DNA from: Actinomadura sp. CNU-125
GTDB lineage: Bacteria; Actinomycetota; Actinomycetes; Streptosporangiales; Streptosporangiaceae
Direction: 5' to 3'
DNA length: 64,000 nucleotides
Assembly: GCF_001942465.1 (NCBI RefSeq)
Contig: NZ_MKJY01000555.1
Span: 1-64,000, forward strand
Below are positions 8,042 to 17,975 of this stretch, piece after piece (the first letter of the stretch is position 1; the number at the start of each line of letters is the position of its first letter). The notes below the pieces were generated by a model. The model was not told the DNA's origin and did no database searches. It saw only the letters and a list, made by a program, of their open reading frames with translations. Both the position numbers and the translations under genes were made by a program.

Positions 8042-8650
8042 TCAGTGGTGGTGCGAGGAGCGCTGCGGGCGTTCGACGAGCGGGGTGTCGACGAGGTGCT
8101 CGATCAGGAACCACGTCTGCAGTTCGTTGGTGCGGATGACTTCGGAGACGAGCAGGTCGTTCGTCCCGTCGTCGCCCAGTTCCTGGGTGCGCGCCGCCGC
8201 GTCGTGGCAGGCCACGAGGATGGTCTCGTGCGCCTCGATCAGCCGCGACAGCATCGCCGGGACCTCCTCGGCGCCGTTCGGCGGGCGCGGGATGACGGTG
8301 ATCTCCGCGACGTGCCGCGGGTCGCCGACCGCGACGCCGCCGAGCGTCTGGACGCGCTCGGCGATCGTGTCGACGAGTTCCAGTTGCTCGCCCGCGTGCT
8401 TGTCCAGCAGCAGATGCAGCTGGTAGAACGTCGGGCCGCGCATCAGCCAGTGGTGCTTCTTGTAGTGGCTGTAGAGGATCTGGGTGTCGGCCAGGATCTG
8501 GTTGAGCCGCTGGCAGGAGTATTCGCGCGCGTCGCGGGAGAGACCCAGCGGGAACATTCGCATGGTCCCGAACTCCTGGATCTCCGTGCCGTCCACGTGC
8601 AGCCACGGCTGACTGGAGCGGGTCGTGTTCGTCGAACGGTCGGCCGGCAT
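8042..8650 (-). CDS. dps: Dps-like ferritin (DNA-binding protein from starved cells)
   Basis: 202-residue Dps/miniferritin. It would oxidise and store iron and shield DNA under oxidative stress as a dodecamer. The ferroxidase ligands sit at the dimer interface motif HHWLMRGPTFYQLHLLLDKH (His, then His and Asp, then E in GEQLELVD), followed by DTIAERVQTLGG. It starts with ATG at 8650 behind AAGGAG, 8 bases away. The N-terminal extension of about 40 residues (MPADRSTNTTRSSQPW) and the SSHHH tail are longer than in the E. coli protein; such tails often bind DNA or metal. It stands alone. Confidence 0.9.
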   Translation of the reverse strand: MPADRSTNTTRSSQPWLHVDGTEIQEFGTMRMFPLGLSRDAREYSCQRLNQILADTQILYSHYKKHHWLMRGPTFYQLHLLLDKHAGEQLELVDTIAERVQTLGGVAVGDPRHVAEITVIPRPPNGAEEVPAMLSRLIEAHETILVACHDAAARTQELGDDGTNDLLVSEVIRTNELQTWFLIEHLVDTPLVERPQRSSHHH

Positions 8651-8751
8651 GTACGGCTCCTTGCGAGGTAGACGATCGAGTACAACCGCCCATAACCTCC
8701 CCCGGCCCGCACCAAGGGCACCGCAATACCCCCAAACGGGACGCCAAAGCC

Positions 8752-10026
8752 TCAGCCGGTGGGCGTGAACTCGCAGGGCAGCCGCTTGATGCCGTTGATG
8801 AAGCTGGACCGCAGCCGGGCCGGTTCGCCGGACGCGCGGATGTCGGGCACGCGGCGGAACAGCTCGCGGAACACGACGGTGATCTCCCGGCGGGCCAGGT
8901 GGGCGCCGAGGCAGAAGTGCGGGCCCGCGGCGCCGAACCCGACGTGCGGGTTCGGGTCGCGGGCGATGTCGAACCGGTACGGGTCGTCGAACACCGACTC
9001 GTCCCGGTTCGCCGACCAGTAGCACAGCAGCACCTTGTCGCCCGCCGCGAACCGCTGCCCGCTCGCCAGCTCGTGGTCGCGGGTCAGCGTCCGCCGCATG
9101 TACACCACCGGGGACGCGACGCGGACGATCTCCTCGACGGCCGTCCGCGCGTACCCGTCGAAGTCCGACGCCCAGCGGTCCCGCTGCTCCGGGTTCTCGG
9201 TCAGCAGCACGAGGCCGTGCGAGATCGCGTTGCGGGTCGTCTCGTTGCCCGCGATGACGAGCAGCACGAAGAACGCCGCGATCTCCTGCCGGGTCAACCG
9301 CTCCCCGTCCGGATTCGCGTTGATCAGCGCCGTCGTCAGGTCGTCGGTCGGACGCTCGGCGCGCACCCGCGCGAGGTCGTCGAGGAGATCGCCCAGCCCG
9401 GCCGCGGACTCCAGCATCGTCGCGGCCAGGTCGTCGGTCTGGGCCGCGTACTCGGGGTCGTCGGCGCCGAGGATGACGTTCGTCCGCTCGAAGACGAACT
9501 CGTGGTCCTTCTCGTCGATGCCCATCAGGTCGCAGATGATCCGCAGCGGCAGCCGGGCGGCGATGTCCTTGACGAAGTCGCACGATCCCCGCCCGGCCAC
9601 GTCCGCGACGATCTGCGCGGCGGTCCGCTCCACGTCGTCGGCGAACCGCTGGATCATCCGCGGGGTGAACGCCCGCGACACGATCCGGCGGAGCCGCGCG
9701 TGCCGCGGATCGTCCATCTCGATCATCGAGTCGAAGATCTCGAAGTCCGCGGGGGGCGGGTCGCCGATCCGGATGCCCGACGCCGAGCTGAAGACGGCCG
9801 GGAGGCGGCTCGCCTCCAGGACGTCCGCGTGCCGCGCCAGCACGTAGTAGCCCGGACCCACGCCCGCGCCGAAGTCCTCGGCCTCCGCGTAGAACGGCGC
9901 CTCCGGCCGCCCCCGCAGCAGCTCGAACGCGGCCTCGCGCTCGTCCAGGGGACGCGCCCAGAAGTCCAGGTCGGAGAAGTCGATGTCGTCGAAACCGATC
10001 GTCGTACGCGGTGGCTCCTGCCCCAT
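8752..10026 (-). CDS. Cytochrome P450
   Basis: 424-residue bacterial class I P450 monooxygenase. The I-helix oxygen-activation motif is AGNETTR, the K-helix ExxR is EEIVR and the haem-binding loop is FGAAGPHFCLGAHLAR with the axial Cys. The HARLRRIVSRAFTPRMI segment and the PDD linker place it near the CYP125/142/124-like group that oxidises steroid side chains or terpenes; that is family resemblance only. I prefer the ATG at 10026 (GAAGGGG six bases upstream) to the ATG at 10062. No ferredoxin gene adjoins it. Confidence 0.9.
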   Translation of the reverse strand: MGQEPPRTTIGFDDIDFSDLDFWARPLDEREAAFELLRGRPEAPFYAEAEDFGAGVGPGYYVLARHADVLEASRLPAVFSSASGIRIGDPPPADFEIFDSMIEMDDPRHARLRRIVSRAFTPRMIQRFADDVERTAAQIVADVAGRGSCDFVKDIAARLPLRIICDLMGIDEKDHEFVFERTNVILGADDPEYAAQTDDLAATMLESAAGLGDLLDDLARVRAERPTDDLTTALINANPDGERLTRQEIAAFFVLLVIAGNETTRNAISHGLVLLTENPEQRDRWASDFDGYARTAVEEIVRVASPVVYMRRTLTRDHELASGQRFAAGDKVLLCYWSANRDESVFDDPYRFDIARDPNPHVGFGAAGPHFCLGAHLARREITVVFRELFRRVPDIRASGEPARLRSSFINGIKRLPCEFTPTG

Positions 10027-10117
10027 TTTCGGCCCCTTCGCGGTGTACGCCGTCGCTCTCATACTCGCGTCGGCGCATGCGCTGTCAAGGTCGTGTCGGG
10101 GACCGGTTCCGGGCGGG

Positions 10118-10702
10118 TCAGGCGGTGAACGCCTCGAAGAGCGTCCACACGGCCAGGCCCGCCATGCAGAGCGCGCCGACGCGCTGCACGGTCCGCAGCG
10201 GGACGCGCTTGGCGATGAACCGGCCCGCGAGCAGCGCCAGCGCGGACACCGACATCAGCGCGGCGGCCGACCCGATCGCCGTCGGCAGCCAGCCGTTGGT
10301 GGCGGCCAGGTTGGCGGTGGTGATCTGCGTCAGGTCGCCCCATTCGCTGACGAACACGGCCATGAACGCGGCGGTGTAGACGGGCCAGAACGACGTGACG
10401 GTCTTGCCGCCCGCGTCCTCCTCGCCGTCGTCGCCGCCGCCCCGCCACAGCATGAACGCGCCGAACGCGAACAGGGCCGCCGACACCAGCTTCACGGCCG
10501 TCCCGGGCAGCAGGCTCAGCAGGCTGCCCGCCCCCACCGCCAGCGCCACGTGCACGATGAACGCGGTGGACGTGCCGAACCAGACGTACAGGGGGCGCAT
10601 GCGCGTGCCCATGGCGAGCGACGCGAACATCGTCTTGTCGGGGAGTTCGGCGAGGAATATCAGACCGAAGGCGGTGAGGACCGCCAGCGGATCGAAGCTC
10701 AT
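10118..10702 (-). CDS. UPF0016/TMEM165 family cation (Mn2+/Ca2+) exporter
   Basis: 194-residue membrane protein with six hydrophobic helices in two inverted halves. Each half has the hallmark E-x-x-D-(K/L)-T motif: ELPDKT near the N-terminus and EWGDLT in the second half. Members (yeast Gdt1, human TMEM165, cyanobacterial Mnx, Vibrio MneA) move Mn2+ or Ca2+ out of the cytosol. A central charged loop (GGGDDGEEDAGGK) separates the halves. I start at the ATG at 10702, where the first helix begins (MSFDPLAVLTAFGLIFLAE). The upstream leader is a Mn2+ riboswitch, which makes Mn2+ export the best guess. Confidence 0.88.
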   Translation of the reverse strand: MSFDPLAVLTAFGLIFLAELPDKTMFASLAMGTRMRPLYVWFGTSTAFIVHVALAVGAGSLLSLLPGTAVKLVSAALFAFGAFMLWRGGGDDGEEDAGGKTVTSFWPVYTAAFMAVFVSEWGDLTQITTANLAATNGWLPTAIGSAAALMSVSALALLAGRFIAKRVPLRTVQRVGALCMAGLAVWTLFEAFTA

Positions 10703-10727
10703 TGCGGGCGCTTTCTGCCTGGGCCGG

Positions 10728-10800
10728 GCAGAGCGCTCCGCCGGGGGGAGGACCACTCGGCCCGGCACGATGGGACGCCCCGCACGGGAGTGCGGAGCGC
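10728..10800 (-). promoter_or_regulatory. Expression platform of the Mn2+ riboswitch
   Basis: Between the aptamer and the UPF0016 start, GCGCTCCGC (10792-10800) can pair with GCGGAGCGC about 60 bases downstream (near 10732-10741), enclosing a smaller CCGCAC/GTGCGG hairpin. A long-range stem of this kind could be the ligand-controlled switch for transcription or ribosome access. The mechanism is inferred. Confidence 0.45.
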
Positions 10801-10803
10801 ATC

Positions 10804-10920
10804 ATGCCTGGCCGAAGGTCTCGTCCGCCCGCGTGAACCGTGGGCCCGATGGCCGGGACGTCCGAAGACGTCCAGTGTGTCGACCAGCGGTGTTACAGGA
10901 CTACTCCCCTTCGCTGCATC
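10804..10920 (-). ncRNA. yybP-ykoY (Mn2+-sensing) riboswitch aptamer
   Basis: Read on the minus strand, the leader of the UPF0016 gene begins with AAGGGGAGTAG (about 10901-10912). It ends with GGACGAGACCTTCGGCC (about 10810-10826). These are the two most conserved blocks of the yybP-ykoY aptamer, which meet to bind Mn2+. Between them are self-complementary arms (for example GGACGTC/GACGTCC around 10855-10870). The family is known to switch on Mn2+ exporter genes, including UPF0016 members. A covariance-model search is the decisive test. Confidence 0.85.
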
Positions 10921-10966
10921 CCATTCATACCCGCTCGTCCCCGCCGACTTCAAGAGCGGGCCGGGG

Positions 10967-11626
10967 TCAGACGCGCTGGCCCGTCTCGTCCAGGTAGCGC
11001 AGGACGGCCGCGACGCGGCGGTCCGCGCGGTCGGTCGGCGCCAGGTCGAGCTTCGCGAAGATGTTGCGGATGTGCTTGTGCACGGCCCCCTCGGTGACGA
11101 CCAGCCGCTCGGCGATCGCGGTGTTGCCGAGCCCCTCGGCCATCAGCGCGAGGACGTCCCGTTCCCGTGCGGTCAGCCGCTCCAGGCCGCTGCCCGGACG
11201 GCTGCGCGTGAGCAGCTGCGTGACGACGTCCGGGTCGATCGCCGTGCCGCCCTCGGCCACCCGGTACAGGGCGTCCAGGAACTGCTCGACCCGGCCGATC
11301 CGCTCCTTCAGCAGGTACCCGAGCCGTTCGGCGCCGCCCGCGAGCAGCTCGTTCGCGAACGACTGCTCGACGTAGGCGGACAGCACGAGCACCGCCAGCC
11401 CCGGCTGCCGCCGCCGCGCCTCCACGGCCGCCTTGATCCCCTCGTCGGTGTGCGTCGGCGGCATCCGGACGTCGACGATCGCGACGTCCGGTTCGTGCTC
11501 GTCCACCGCGGCGAGGAAGTCGTCCGCGTTCTCGGTGGTGGCGACCACGTCCAGGGACTCGGCGCGCAGCAGCAGGGCGACGCCCTCGCGCAGCAGGAAA
11601 TCGTCCTCGGCGGTCACAATCCGCAC
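10967..11626 (-). CDS. NarL/LuxR-type response regulator
   Basis: 219-residue two-component regulator. The receiver domain starts at VRIVTAEDDFLLREGV with the acidic pair ED and has the phospho-acceptor Asp in VAIVDVRMPP (about residue 55). LVLSAYVE and YLLKERIG supply the Thr/Ser and Lys positions. The C-terminal LuxR helix-turn-helix is LTARERDVLALMAEGLGNTAIAERL. It starts with GTG at 11626 (GGAG six bases upstream), 13 bases inside the end of the kinase gene, so translation is coupled. It is the partner of the kinase. Confidence 0.92.
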   Translation of the reverse strand: MRIVTAEDDFLLREGVALLLRAESLDVVATTENADDFLAAVDEHEPDVAIVDVRMPPTHTDEGIKAAVEARRRQPGLAVLVLSAYVEQSFANELLAGGAERLGYLLKERIGRVEQFLDALYRVAEGGTAIDPDVVTQLLTRSRPGSGLERLTARERDVLALMAEGLGNTAIAERLVVTEGAVHKHIRNIFAKLDLAPTDRADRRVAAVLRYLDETGQRV

Positions 11627-12888
11627 GGCAGCTCCACTTCGATGATCGTCGGCCCACCGGGTGGGCTGGTCACGGCGAGGCGGCCGTCGAGCGCCTCGAT
11701 CCTGCTGCGGACGCCGGTGAGCCCGGTCCCGCCGCGGCCGTCCGCGCCGCCGACGCCGTCGTCCTCGATCCGCAGGGTCAGCGCGTCGGCGTCCCGGCGC
11801 GCGGTCACGCTCGCGTGCCGCGCCCGGCTGTGCTTGGCGATGTTGGTGAGCGCCTCGGCCGTCACGAAGTACGCGGTGGCCTCGACCGACACCGCGCAGC
11901 GCCCCGGGATGTCGACGTCGACCTCGCAGGGGACGGCGCAGTCCGCCGCGAGCCCCGACAGCGCGCCCGCCAGCCCCCGCCCCTCCAGCACCGGCGGCAG
12001 GATGCTGCGGACGACCGTGCGCAGTTCGGCGAGCGCCTGCTCGGCGGCGTCCTGCGCCTGTTCGAGCATCCCCTCGGCCTTCGCCGGGTCGCGGGCCAGC
12101 GCGCGGCGGGTCGCGCCGATCAGGACCGTCACGGCGACGAGCCGGTTCTGCGCGCCGTCGTGCAGCGACCGCTCGATCCGCCGCAGCTCCGTGGCGTGCG
12201 CGTTCAGCGCCGCCGCGCGCGTCGCCGACAGCTGCGCGATGCGCAGCGACAGGTCCATGTCGGCGGGCGGCGCGAGCAGCCCGCGTCCCGGCCGCGCCTG
12301 CAGCCGCGCCAGCATCGGGCCGGACGCCACGAACAGGACGGCCATGCCCATGCCGAAGAGCGCGACCGCGAGAGCGTCCCCGTCGGACTCCACGGTCCAG
12401 GGCACGAACGTCGGCGTGGCCTCGTCCGGCGGCAGGATCCGCCACCACATCGGGTACGTGACGTCCTGCACGGCGTGCAGCGCGAACGTCAGCCCGAGGA
12501 TGCCGACGATCCAGCCGAACGTGCCGTGGATCAGCAGCCAGCGCAGCTCCCGCCGGACGACCGGGTCCGCGAGCGCGGGACGCAGCCGGTCCGCGGGGCG
12601 CCCCGCGCCGAACAGCTCGTCCGGGCCCCACCGCGTCAGCCGTCCGCGCTCGCGCTCGGCGACGATCCGGACGACGCGCGGCACGGTCCGCGCGAGCAGC
12701 AGGCCCACGCCGACCAGGCACAGCAGCGCCACGATGATGATCCACGCCAGTGCGGCCAGCGCCAGCACGGCCGTCCCGACGCCGCCCGCGAGGTGCTCGA
12801 CCGCGTCGAACACGGCCCGGGCACGCCGGACGACGGGACCGCGCCGCGCGCGGCCCGCCCCGGCCGCCTTCCGCTCGCTCACCGTCAT
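11614..12888 (-). CDS. NarL-family sensor histidine kinase
   Basis: 424-residue membrane kinase. Three hydrophobic segments lie at about residues 38-66, 118-142 and 172-195. They are followed by a HisKA_3 dimerisation box with the phosphorylated His in LRRIERSLHDGAQNRLVAV. The ATP-binding domain has its N box in VTAEALTNIAKHSRA and G boxes in IEDDGVGGADG and GTGLTGVRSRIEALDG. This is the DesK/LiaS type that pairs with the downstream NarL-like regulator. The short loops between helices suggest sensing in the membrane. Its start (SD GAGG) faces a small membrane protein gene across a region with two palindromes. Confidence 0.92.
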   Translation of the reverse strand: MTVSERKAAGAGRARRGPVVRRARAVFDAVEHLAGGVGTAVLALAALAWIIIVALLCLVGVGLLLARTVPRVVRIVAERERGRLTRWGPDELFGAGRPADRLRPALADPVVRRELRWLLIHGTFGWIVGILGLTFALHAVQDVTYPMWWRILPPDEATPTFVPWTVESDGDALAVALFGMGMAVLFVASGPMLARLQARPGRGLLAPPADMDLSLRIAQLSATRAAALNAHATELRRIERSLHDGAQNRLVAVTVLIGATRRALARDPAKAEGMLEQAQDAAEQALAELRTVVRSILPPVLEGRGLAGALSGLAADCAVPCEVDVDIPGRCAVSVEATAYFVTAEALTNIAKHSRARHASVTARRDADALTLRIEDDGVGGADGRGGTGLTGVRSRIEALDGRLAVTSPPGGPTIIEVELPCGL

Positions 12889-12890
12889 CG

Positions 12891-12964
12891 ATACCTCACG
12901 GTATGAAGATCGTAGAGCTCATGGCGGGACTTGTCAGACGATTCCCGGTACAGCCTGCTGTACC
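12891..12964. promoter_or_regulatory. Palindromes in the kinase/small-protein divergent promoter
   Basis: Two inverted repeats lie in this 166-base divergent region. ATACC-TCAC-GGTAT spans 12891-12904, directly at the kinase ribosome site. GGTACAG-CCTG-CTGTACC spans 12947-12964, with perfect 7-base arms. They are plausible binding sites for the neighbouring response regulator. This is inferred from position only. Confidence 0.4.
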
Positions 12965-13054
12965 CGCGGGTGACGCGATGGCTGGATCGCCGCCGACCGG
13001 CGCCGTCCTTAGCGTTGAGGACATCGAGATCGACGACCTCCCGAGGAGCTCACG

Positions 13055-13258
13055 ATGGCCCAGCACACCGACGCCTCCGCCGCGAACGGCGTCCTCCGCC
13101 CGGCGCTGTGGCTGGCGCTCGCGATCGGCCTGGTCGGCAACGTCATCTGCTCGGCGACCGGCCTGTCGCTGATCGCGAACATCGCGTTCAGCCTGATCAG
13201 CACCGCCGCCGTCGTCGGCCTGGTCGTCCACCACTACCGCTCCCGCAAGACCCGCTGA
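13055..13258 (+). CDS. Small two-helix membrane protein
   Basis: 67 residues starting at the ATG at 13055, with a GAGGAG ribosome site 7 bases upstream. Two hydrophobic helices (about 16-37 and 40-59) are followed by a basic tail (HHYRSRKTR), so the C-terminus should lie in the cytosol. I do not recognise a family. It is divergent from the NarL-type two-component system and may be a regulated target of it, a common layout for such small proteins. Confidence 0.65.
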   Translation: MAQHTDASAANGVLRPALWLALAIGLVGNVICSATGLSLIANIAFSLISTAAVVGLVVHHYRSRKTR

Positions 13259-13311
13259 CCTACGCCGGCTCAAAACGACCCGACCACGGCGCCCCCGCCC
13301 CCACCGACCCC

Positions 13312-13338
13312 GTGCCCGCGCGACCGTGCCCGCGCGAC
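13312..13338. repeat. Short tandem repeat between convergent genes
   Basis: A 14-base unit (GTGCCCGCGCGACC) occurs twice in a row between the end of the small membrane protein gene and the end of the P-type ATPase gene. No clear terminator hairpin is visible in this 142-base gap. Confidence 0.5.
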
Positions 13339-13400
13339 CGGCGGGCCTACGCCGCGCGGCCGTCCGGCCGTCCGGCCTGGGGGTTGCTCCGCTCGGGCGG

Positions 13401-16400
13401 TCAGGTCGGGAGGAGTCTCGGGGCCAGGGCGGCGCCGGCGGTCGCGGCCGCCGCCGACAGCAGGACGATCGTCCACGCGCCCGCGCCCAGCGGGGTGCAG
13501 CCGAAGAAGCCGCTGACGCCCGGCGTCTCGACCACGGCGAACAGGGCGGCCGCCGACACCGCGCAGGTGGCGAGGACGAGCGGGCTGTGCCAGCGCGCGA
13601 TGAGCGTCTGCCCGAGCTGGGCGCCGACCAGCGCGGCCAGCCCCATCGTGGACGCGCGCCGCGCGCCGCCCGGCAGGAACCCGGCGAGCCGTCCGGCCTG
13701 CCAGGAGACGAGCGCCGCGGCCGCGGTCGCGGTGCCGCGCACGGCCAGCACCTGCCGCATCTCCCGGCCGGTGAACCCGCGCTCCGGCGCGCCGCCGAGC
13801 GGCGCCGCCGGGTCGGTTCCCGGCCCGGCCGGGGTGATCGCGACGGCGAGCGACGGCAGCATGTCGGTGAGCATGTTGACCACGAGCACCTGCCGGGGGC
13901 TCAGCGGCGCGTTGCCTTCCAGCGCCGTCCCGAGGACGGTGAACGCCACCTCGCCCGCGTTGCCGCCGACGAGGATCGCGGCGGCGTCGCGGACGCGGCG
14001 CACAGCGCGCGGCCCTCGCGCAGCGCGTCCAGGACGAGGGCGTTGTCGGGCGCGGTGAGGACGAGGTCGGCCGCGCTGCGGGCCGCGCCGAGCCGCGCCC
14101 CGCGACGCGATGCCGACGTCGGCGCGGTGGATCGCCGCGGCGTCGTTCGCGCCGTCGCCGGTCATCGCCACCACCCGTCCGGCCCGGTGCATGTCCTTGA
14201 CGATGCGGACCTTCTGCGCGGGCGAGACGCGGGCGAAGACGGCCGCTTCCGCGACGGCCTTCACCCGCGCGGCGACCGGCAGCGCGTCCAGCTCGACGCC
14301 GGTGACCACCCGGTCGGCGCCGGGGATGCCGAGCCCGGCGGCGACCGCGACGGCGGTGTCCGGATGGTCGCCGGTGATCATCGTGACCCGCACCCCGGCG
14401 CCGTGCAGCCGCCGCACCGCCTCCTCGGCGGTCGGGCGCGGGGTGTCGGCGATCCCGATGAAGCCGAGCAGGGTGAGGTCCGCGACGTGCGCGGCGACGT
14501 CGCCGCGCACGCGCGGCGTCCGGGACGGTCCGCTCGGCGATGGCGAGCACCCGCAGCCCCTGCCCGGCCAGCCGGTGCACGGGTCCGGCGCGGAGCGGCG
14601 CCGGGCGGCGGTGAGCGGCGCGTCCGCCGCGCCTCTGCGCCGCCCGCGCACCCGGCCGCACCTGGCCAGCAGCATCTCGGGGGCGCCCTTCACCGCGATG
14701 ACCGCCCGGTCGGCGTCGAGGCCGAGGGACGCCGAGAACCCCCGGGTCGTCTCGAACGGCAGCTCCTCCGCGAGCCGCCACCCGGTGTCGGGCGGCAGGC
14801 CCTCCGCGCGCTCCAGGACGGCCCGGTCGGTCGCGTGCGGCGCCCGGCGGTCGCCCGGCGGGGGGCAGGCGCGCGCCGCGACCCGCAGGATGCGCCGCCC
14901 GTCGTCCCCGGTCAGCGGCAGCGGATGCGCGGGACCGGACGCCCGGACGACCTGCAGCCGCCCCTCGGTGAGCGTGCCGGTCTTGTCGAAGCACAGGGTG
15001 TCGACGCGGCCGAGCGCCTCCAGCGCCCGGGTCGAGCGGACCAGCACGCCGAGCCGCGACAGCCGCCGCGCCGCCGCGAGCTGCGAGACGGTCGCGACCA
15101 GCGGCAGCCCCTCCGGGACGGCGGCCACCGCGATCGCGACGCCCGAGCCGAGGGCGCGCCGCAGGTCGAGGCCGTGCAGGAGTCCGAGCGCGGTCACGGC
15201 GCCGCCGCCGAACGCGGTGGCGGGCAGCGCGCGGTGCGTCAGCTCCGCGAGCCGCGCCTGCATGCTGGACGACGGGTCCGCGCCGCCGCCGAGCGCGGCG
15301 GCCCGGCCGGCCTCGGTCGCCTCGGCGGTCGCGACGACCGCGGCGACCGCCGTCCCCGCGCTGACCGTCGTCCCCTCGTACACCATGCAGTGCCGGTCGG
15401 CCGGGTCGCCGCCCGGCGACGGCTCGACGCTCTTGCCGACCGGCACCGACTCGCCGGTCAGCGACGCCTCGTCCACCTCCAGCGACTCGGCCCACAGCAG
15501 CCGGGCGTCCGCCGGGACGACGTCCTCGGCGGCCAGCAGGATCGCGTCCCCGGCGCGGAGCCGGTCGGCCGTGACCCGGTCGCCGGGCGCGGTCCGCAGC
15601 CGCTCGAACCCGCCGGTCGTCCCGGCGGGGACGCGCAGCCGGCGGGCGTGGATCCGCTGGCCGAGCATGAGGTCTTCGAGGGCGCGTTCCGCCCGCATCC
15701 GCTGCGCGCCGCCGATCAGCGCGTTGCCCGTCATGCCCCGCGACCAGCAGCGCGTCCACGCTGGACCCGACCACCGCCGACGCCGCCGCGCCGAGCGCGA
15801 GGACGGGCGTCAGCGGGTCGTCGAGCTCCTGCCGGACGGCGGCGGCGAGCCGCAGACCGGACGCGACGGGGCCCCCGACCGTCCGCGTCGCCGTTCGTCC
15901 CCCGGTGTGCCGGGCCGTGGTGCGGGAGAGCCGCCGCCACGCCTCCTCGGCGGTGAGCGCGTGCCAGGCGTCCCGGACGACCGGTGGCGGCGGCGGCCGG
16001 TGGTCCAGCCGCCGGGCCGTCACCGCGTTCGCCAGCATCGCCGACAGCGACGCCGCGTGCACCGGCGGGACGTCCCGCCACAGGCCGGACGCGCGCCGCC
16101 GCGGCCGTCCCGCCAGCAGCAGCCGCGCCCAGCGCGGACGCGCTCAGCGACAGCTGCGCCGCCGCTCGCTCGCCCGCCGCGGCGGCACACCGCCGCCACC
16201 AGCCGCCACGCCTCCGCCAGCCCCGGCCCGCACAGCAGGTCCGCGCGCCAGCAGGCCGGGGCGGCGGCGCGCAGCACGCCGACGCCCACGTCGGCCGCGT
16301 CGAGCGCCGCGTCCGGCCCGCCCGCGACGACCAGCACCCCGTGCCCGTCGCGCAGCAGGTCGCGGACGCTGACGCGCCAGCCCGTCCGCCGCGACCGCCG

Positions 16401-17795
16401 AGTCGTCCCCCCAGGCGAGCAGCTCCCGGGTGCTGGCGTGCTCGGTCAGGCGACCGTGCCCGCTGCCCCGTGCGCCGCCGCCAGCAGCCCCTCCGCCAGC
16501 GGGTCGAGGGACGAGCCGACCCGGACCCGGCCGCACGCTCGCCGCGTCCGCCGATCAGGTCGAGCGTCACCCCGGCGGGGTCGGCGGGGCCGCCGGACGG
16601 CGCGTCCGGGGCGCGTTCCAGCCGCCGCCCGTCCGCGCCCGCCCAAGGGCCGGGGCCTTGCAGGTCGCCGGGTCCGTACGCGGCGAGCAGCGCGTCGGCC
16701 GCACGCCACACGCCCGCGTCGTCCAGCTCGTCCCCGGTGGAGACCGCCGACAGCAGCCGCAGTTCCGTGTCGCACAGCACCGCCGAGTCGATGACCACGG
16801 CACTGACCCGGTCCAGCCGCCGCAGGGCGCCCGGGTCGAGCTGCACCACGCCGCGCCGCGCGAGATCGTGCGCCAGCACCGCCGCGAACGCCTCCCGGCC
16901 GTGCCGCGCCGCCTTCGGGAGGGTCGCCATCAGCAGGTCCGCGGCCGCCGCCGCGTCGTGCGTCCCCGCCAGTACCCCGGCGTCGCCGAGCAGGTCGCCC
17001 AGCGCCGTGCGGTCCGCGGCCCGCTCCACCGGCCCGTCCGGCGGCGGGCACGGACGGACCGTGCGGGCGCCGCAGTCGCGCGGCTGCAGGCCGCCGCGCC
17101 GAGCTCCGCCTCCCGCGCCCGCCACACCGCCCGGCGCCGCCGCCGATCTCGTGCAGCTGGAACACCCGGTGGACGGCGTCGACCGCGTCCGGCGCGAGCC
17201 CTGCCCGGCGCCCTGCACGACCGCGTTCGCGACACCGAGCAGGACGTCCGCGCGCAGCGCGCCCAGCCGCCGCTCCACCGCGCCCCGCACCTGCGGGATC
17301 GAGTCCGCCACCGACACCGCCGCCCGCAGCGGGCTCGGCAGCGGCGGCCGGGCCAGCAGCCGCCCGGCGATCGCCCCGGCCGCGCCCGCCCAGTCCGCCG
17401 CCAGGGCGGACATCGCCGCGGCCCACGCCATGTCGTCGTCGGCGGCGCGCGTGCGCGGACTCGTCGAACCGGTCGGCGCCGTGCGCCGCCTCCACGTCCT
17501 CGATCGCCGCCACGAGGGCCGGCACGTCCAGGACGTCCTGCGCGTACGCCACCAGGACGTGCCCGGTGACCGCGTTGACCTCCGCCAGGTCGACGCCCTC
17601 CAGCCGCCGCAGCGCCCCGGTCAGCGCCACCGTGTACCGGCGGTGCGCCCGGCGCCGCCCGACAGGCCGCGCACCTGGATGTCGCGCCCGCCCGTCCCGC
17701 GCCCACACCCGGCGCGCGGCCCCGGGCGGCGAGTTCGCGACCCGCCGCGCACCCGTGCGGACGGCCCCGGCCACGGACGTCCCCGGGATCCGCAC
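13401..17795 (-). pseudogene. CtpI/CtpH-like P-type cation ATPase, multiply frameshifted
   Basis: Spread over three frames is a giant P-type ATPase of about 1460 residues, the size of mycobacterial CtpI/CtpH. The order is kept. An N-terminal region has heavy-metal-domain-like strands (YTVALTGALRRLEGVD, NAVTGHVLVAYAQD), followed by a long helical region. Then come SLTGESVPVGKS, VDTLCFDKTGTLTEG (about 14961-14996), VIAVKGAPEM, MITGDHPDTAV and MTGDGANDAAAI, and C-terminal helices. About ten frame changes are needed, clustered near 17.7, 17.4, 17.2, 17.1, 16.5, 16.4, 16.1, 15.75, 14.6, 14.5, 14.1 and 14.0 kb. I start at the GTG at 17795, behind GGGAGGGGG. Whether it is a true pseudogene or a stretch of poor sequence is open. 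Confidence 0.7.
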
Positions 17796-17975
17796 GGCCC
17801 GTTCCCCCTCCCACGGCGATTCGAGATCGACTACCCGGAGCAACGGACCGCAAACGGCGGCGGCTTACCGGCCCGGCGGAGAACTGTGGCGCCCGGGACG
17901 GGAGCAAGGCCCCTTCTCCCGGGACGCGTTCGCGGACGACAGTGGATCCGGTTCACCGGACTGCTGGAGGTCTCC

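Noticed and set aside
15984..17900. Plus-strand frame that extends the ABC exporter upstream by more than 600 codons
   Set aside because: It is antisense to the P-type ATPase and low-complexity; the ribosome site and membrane pattern place the start at 17976.
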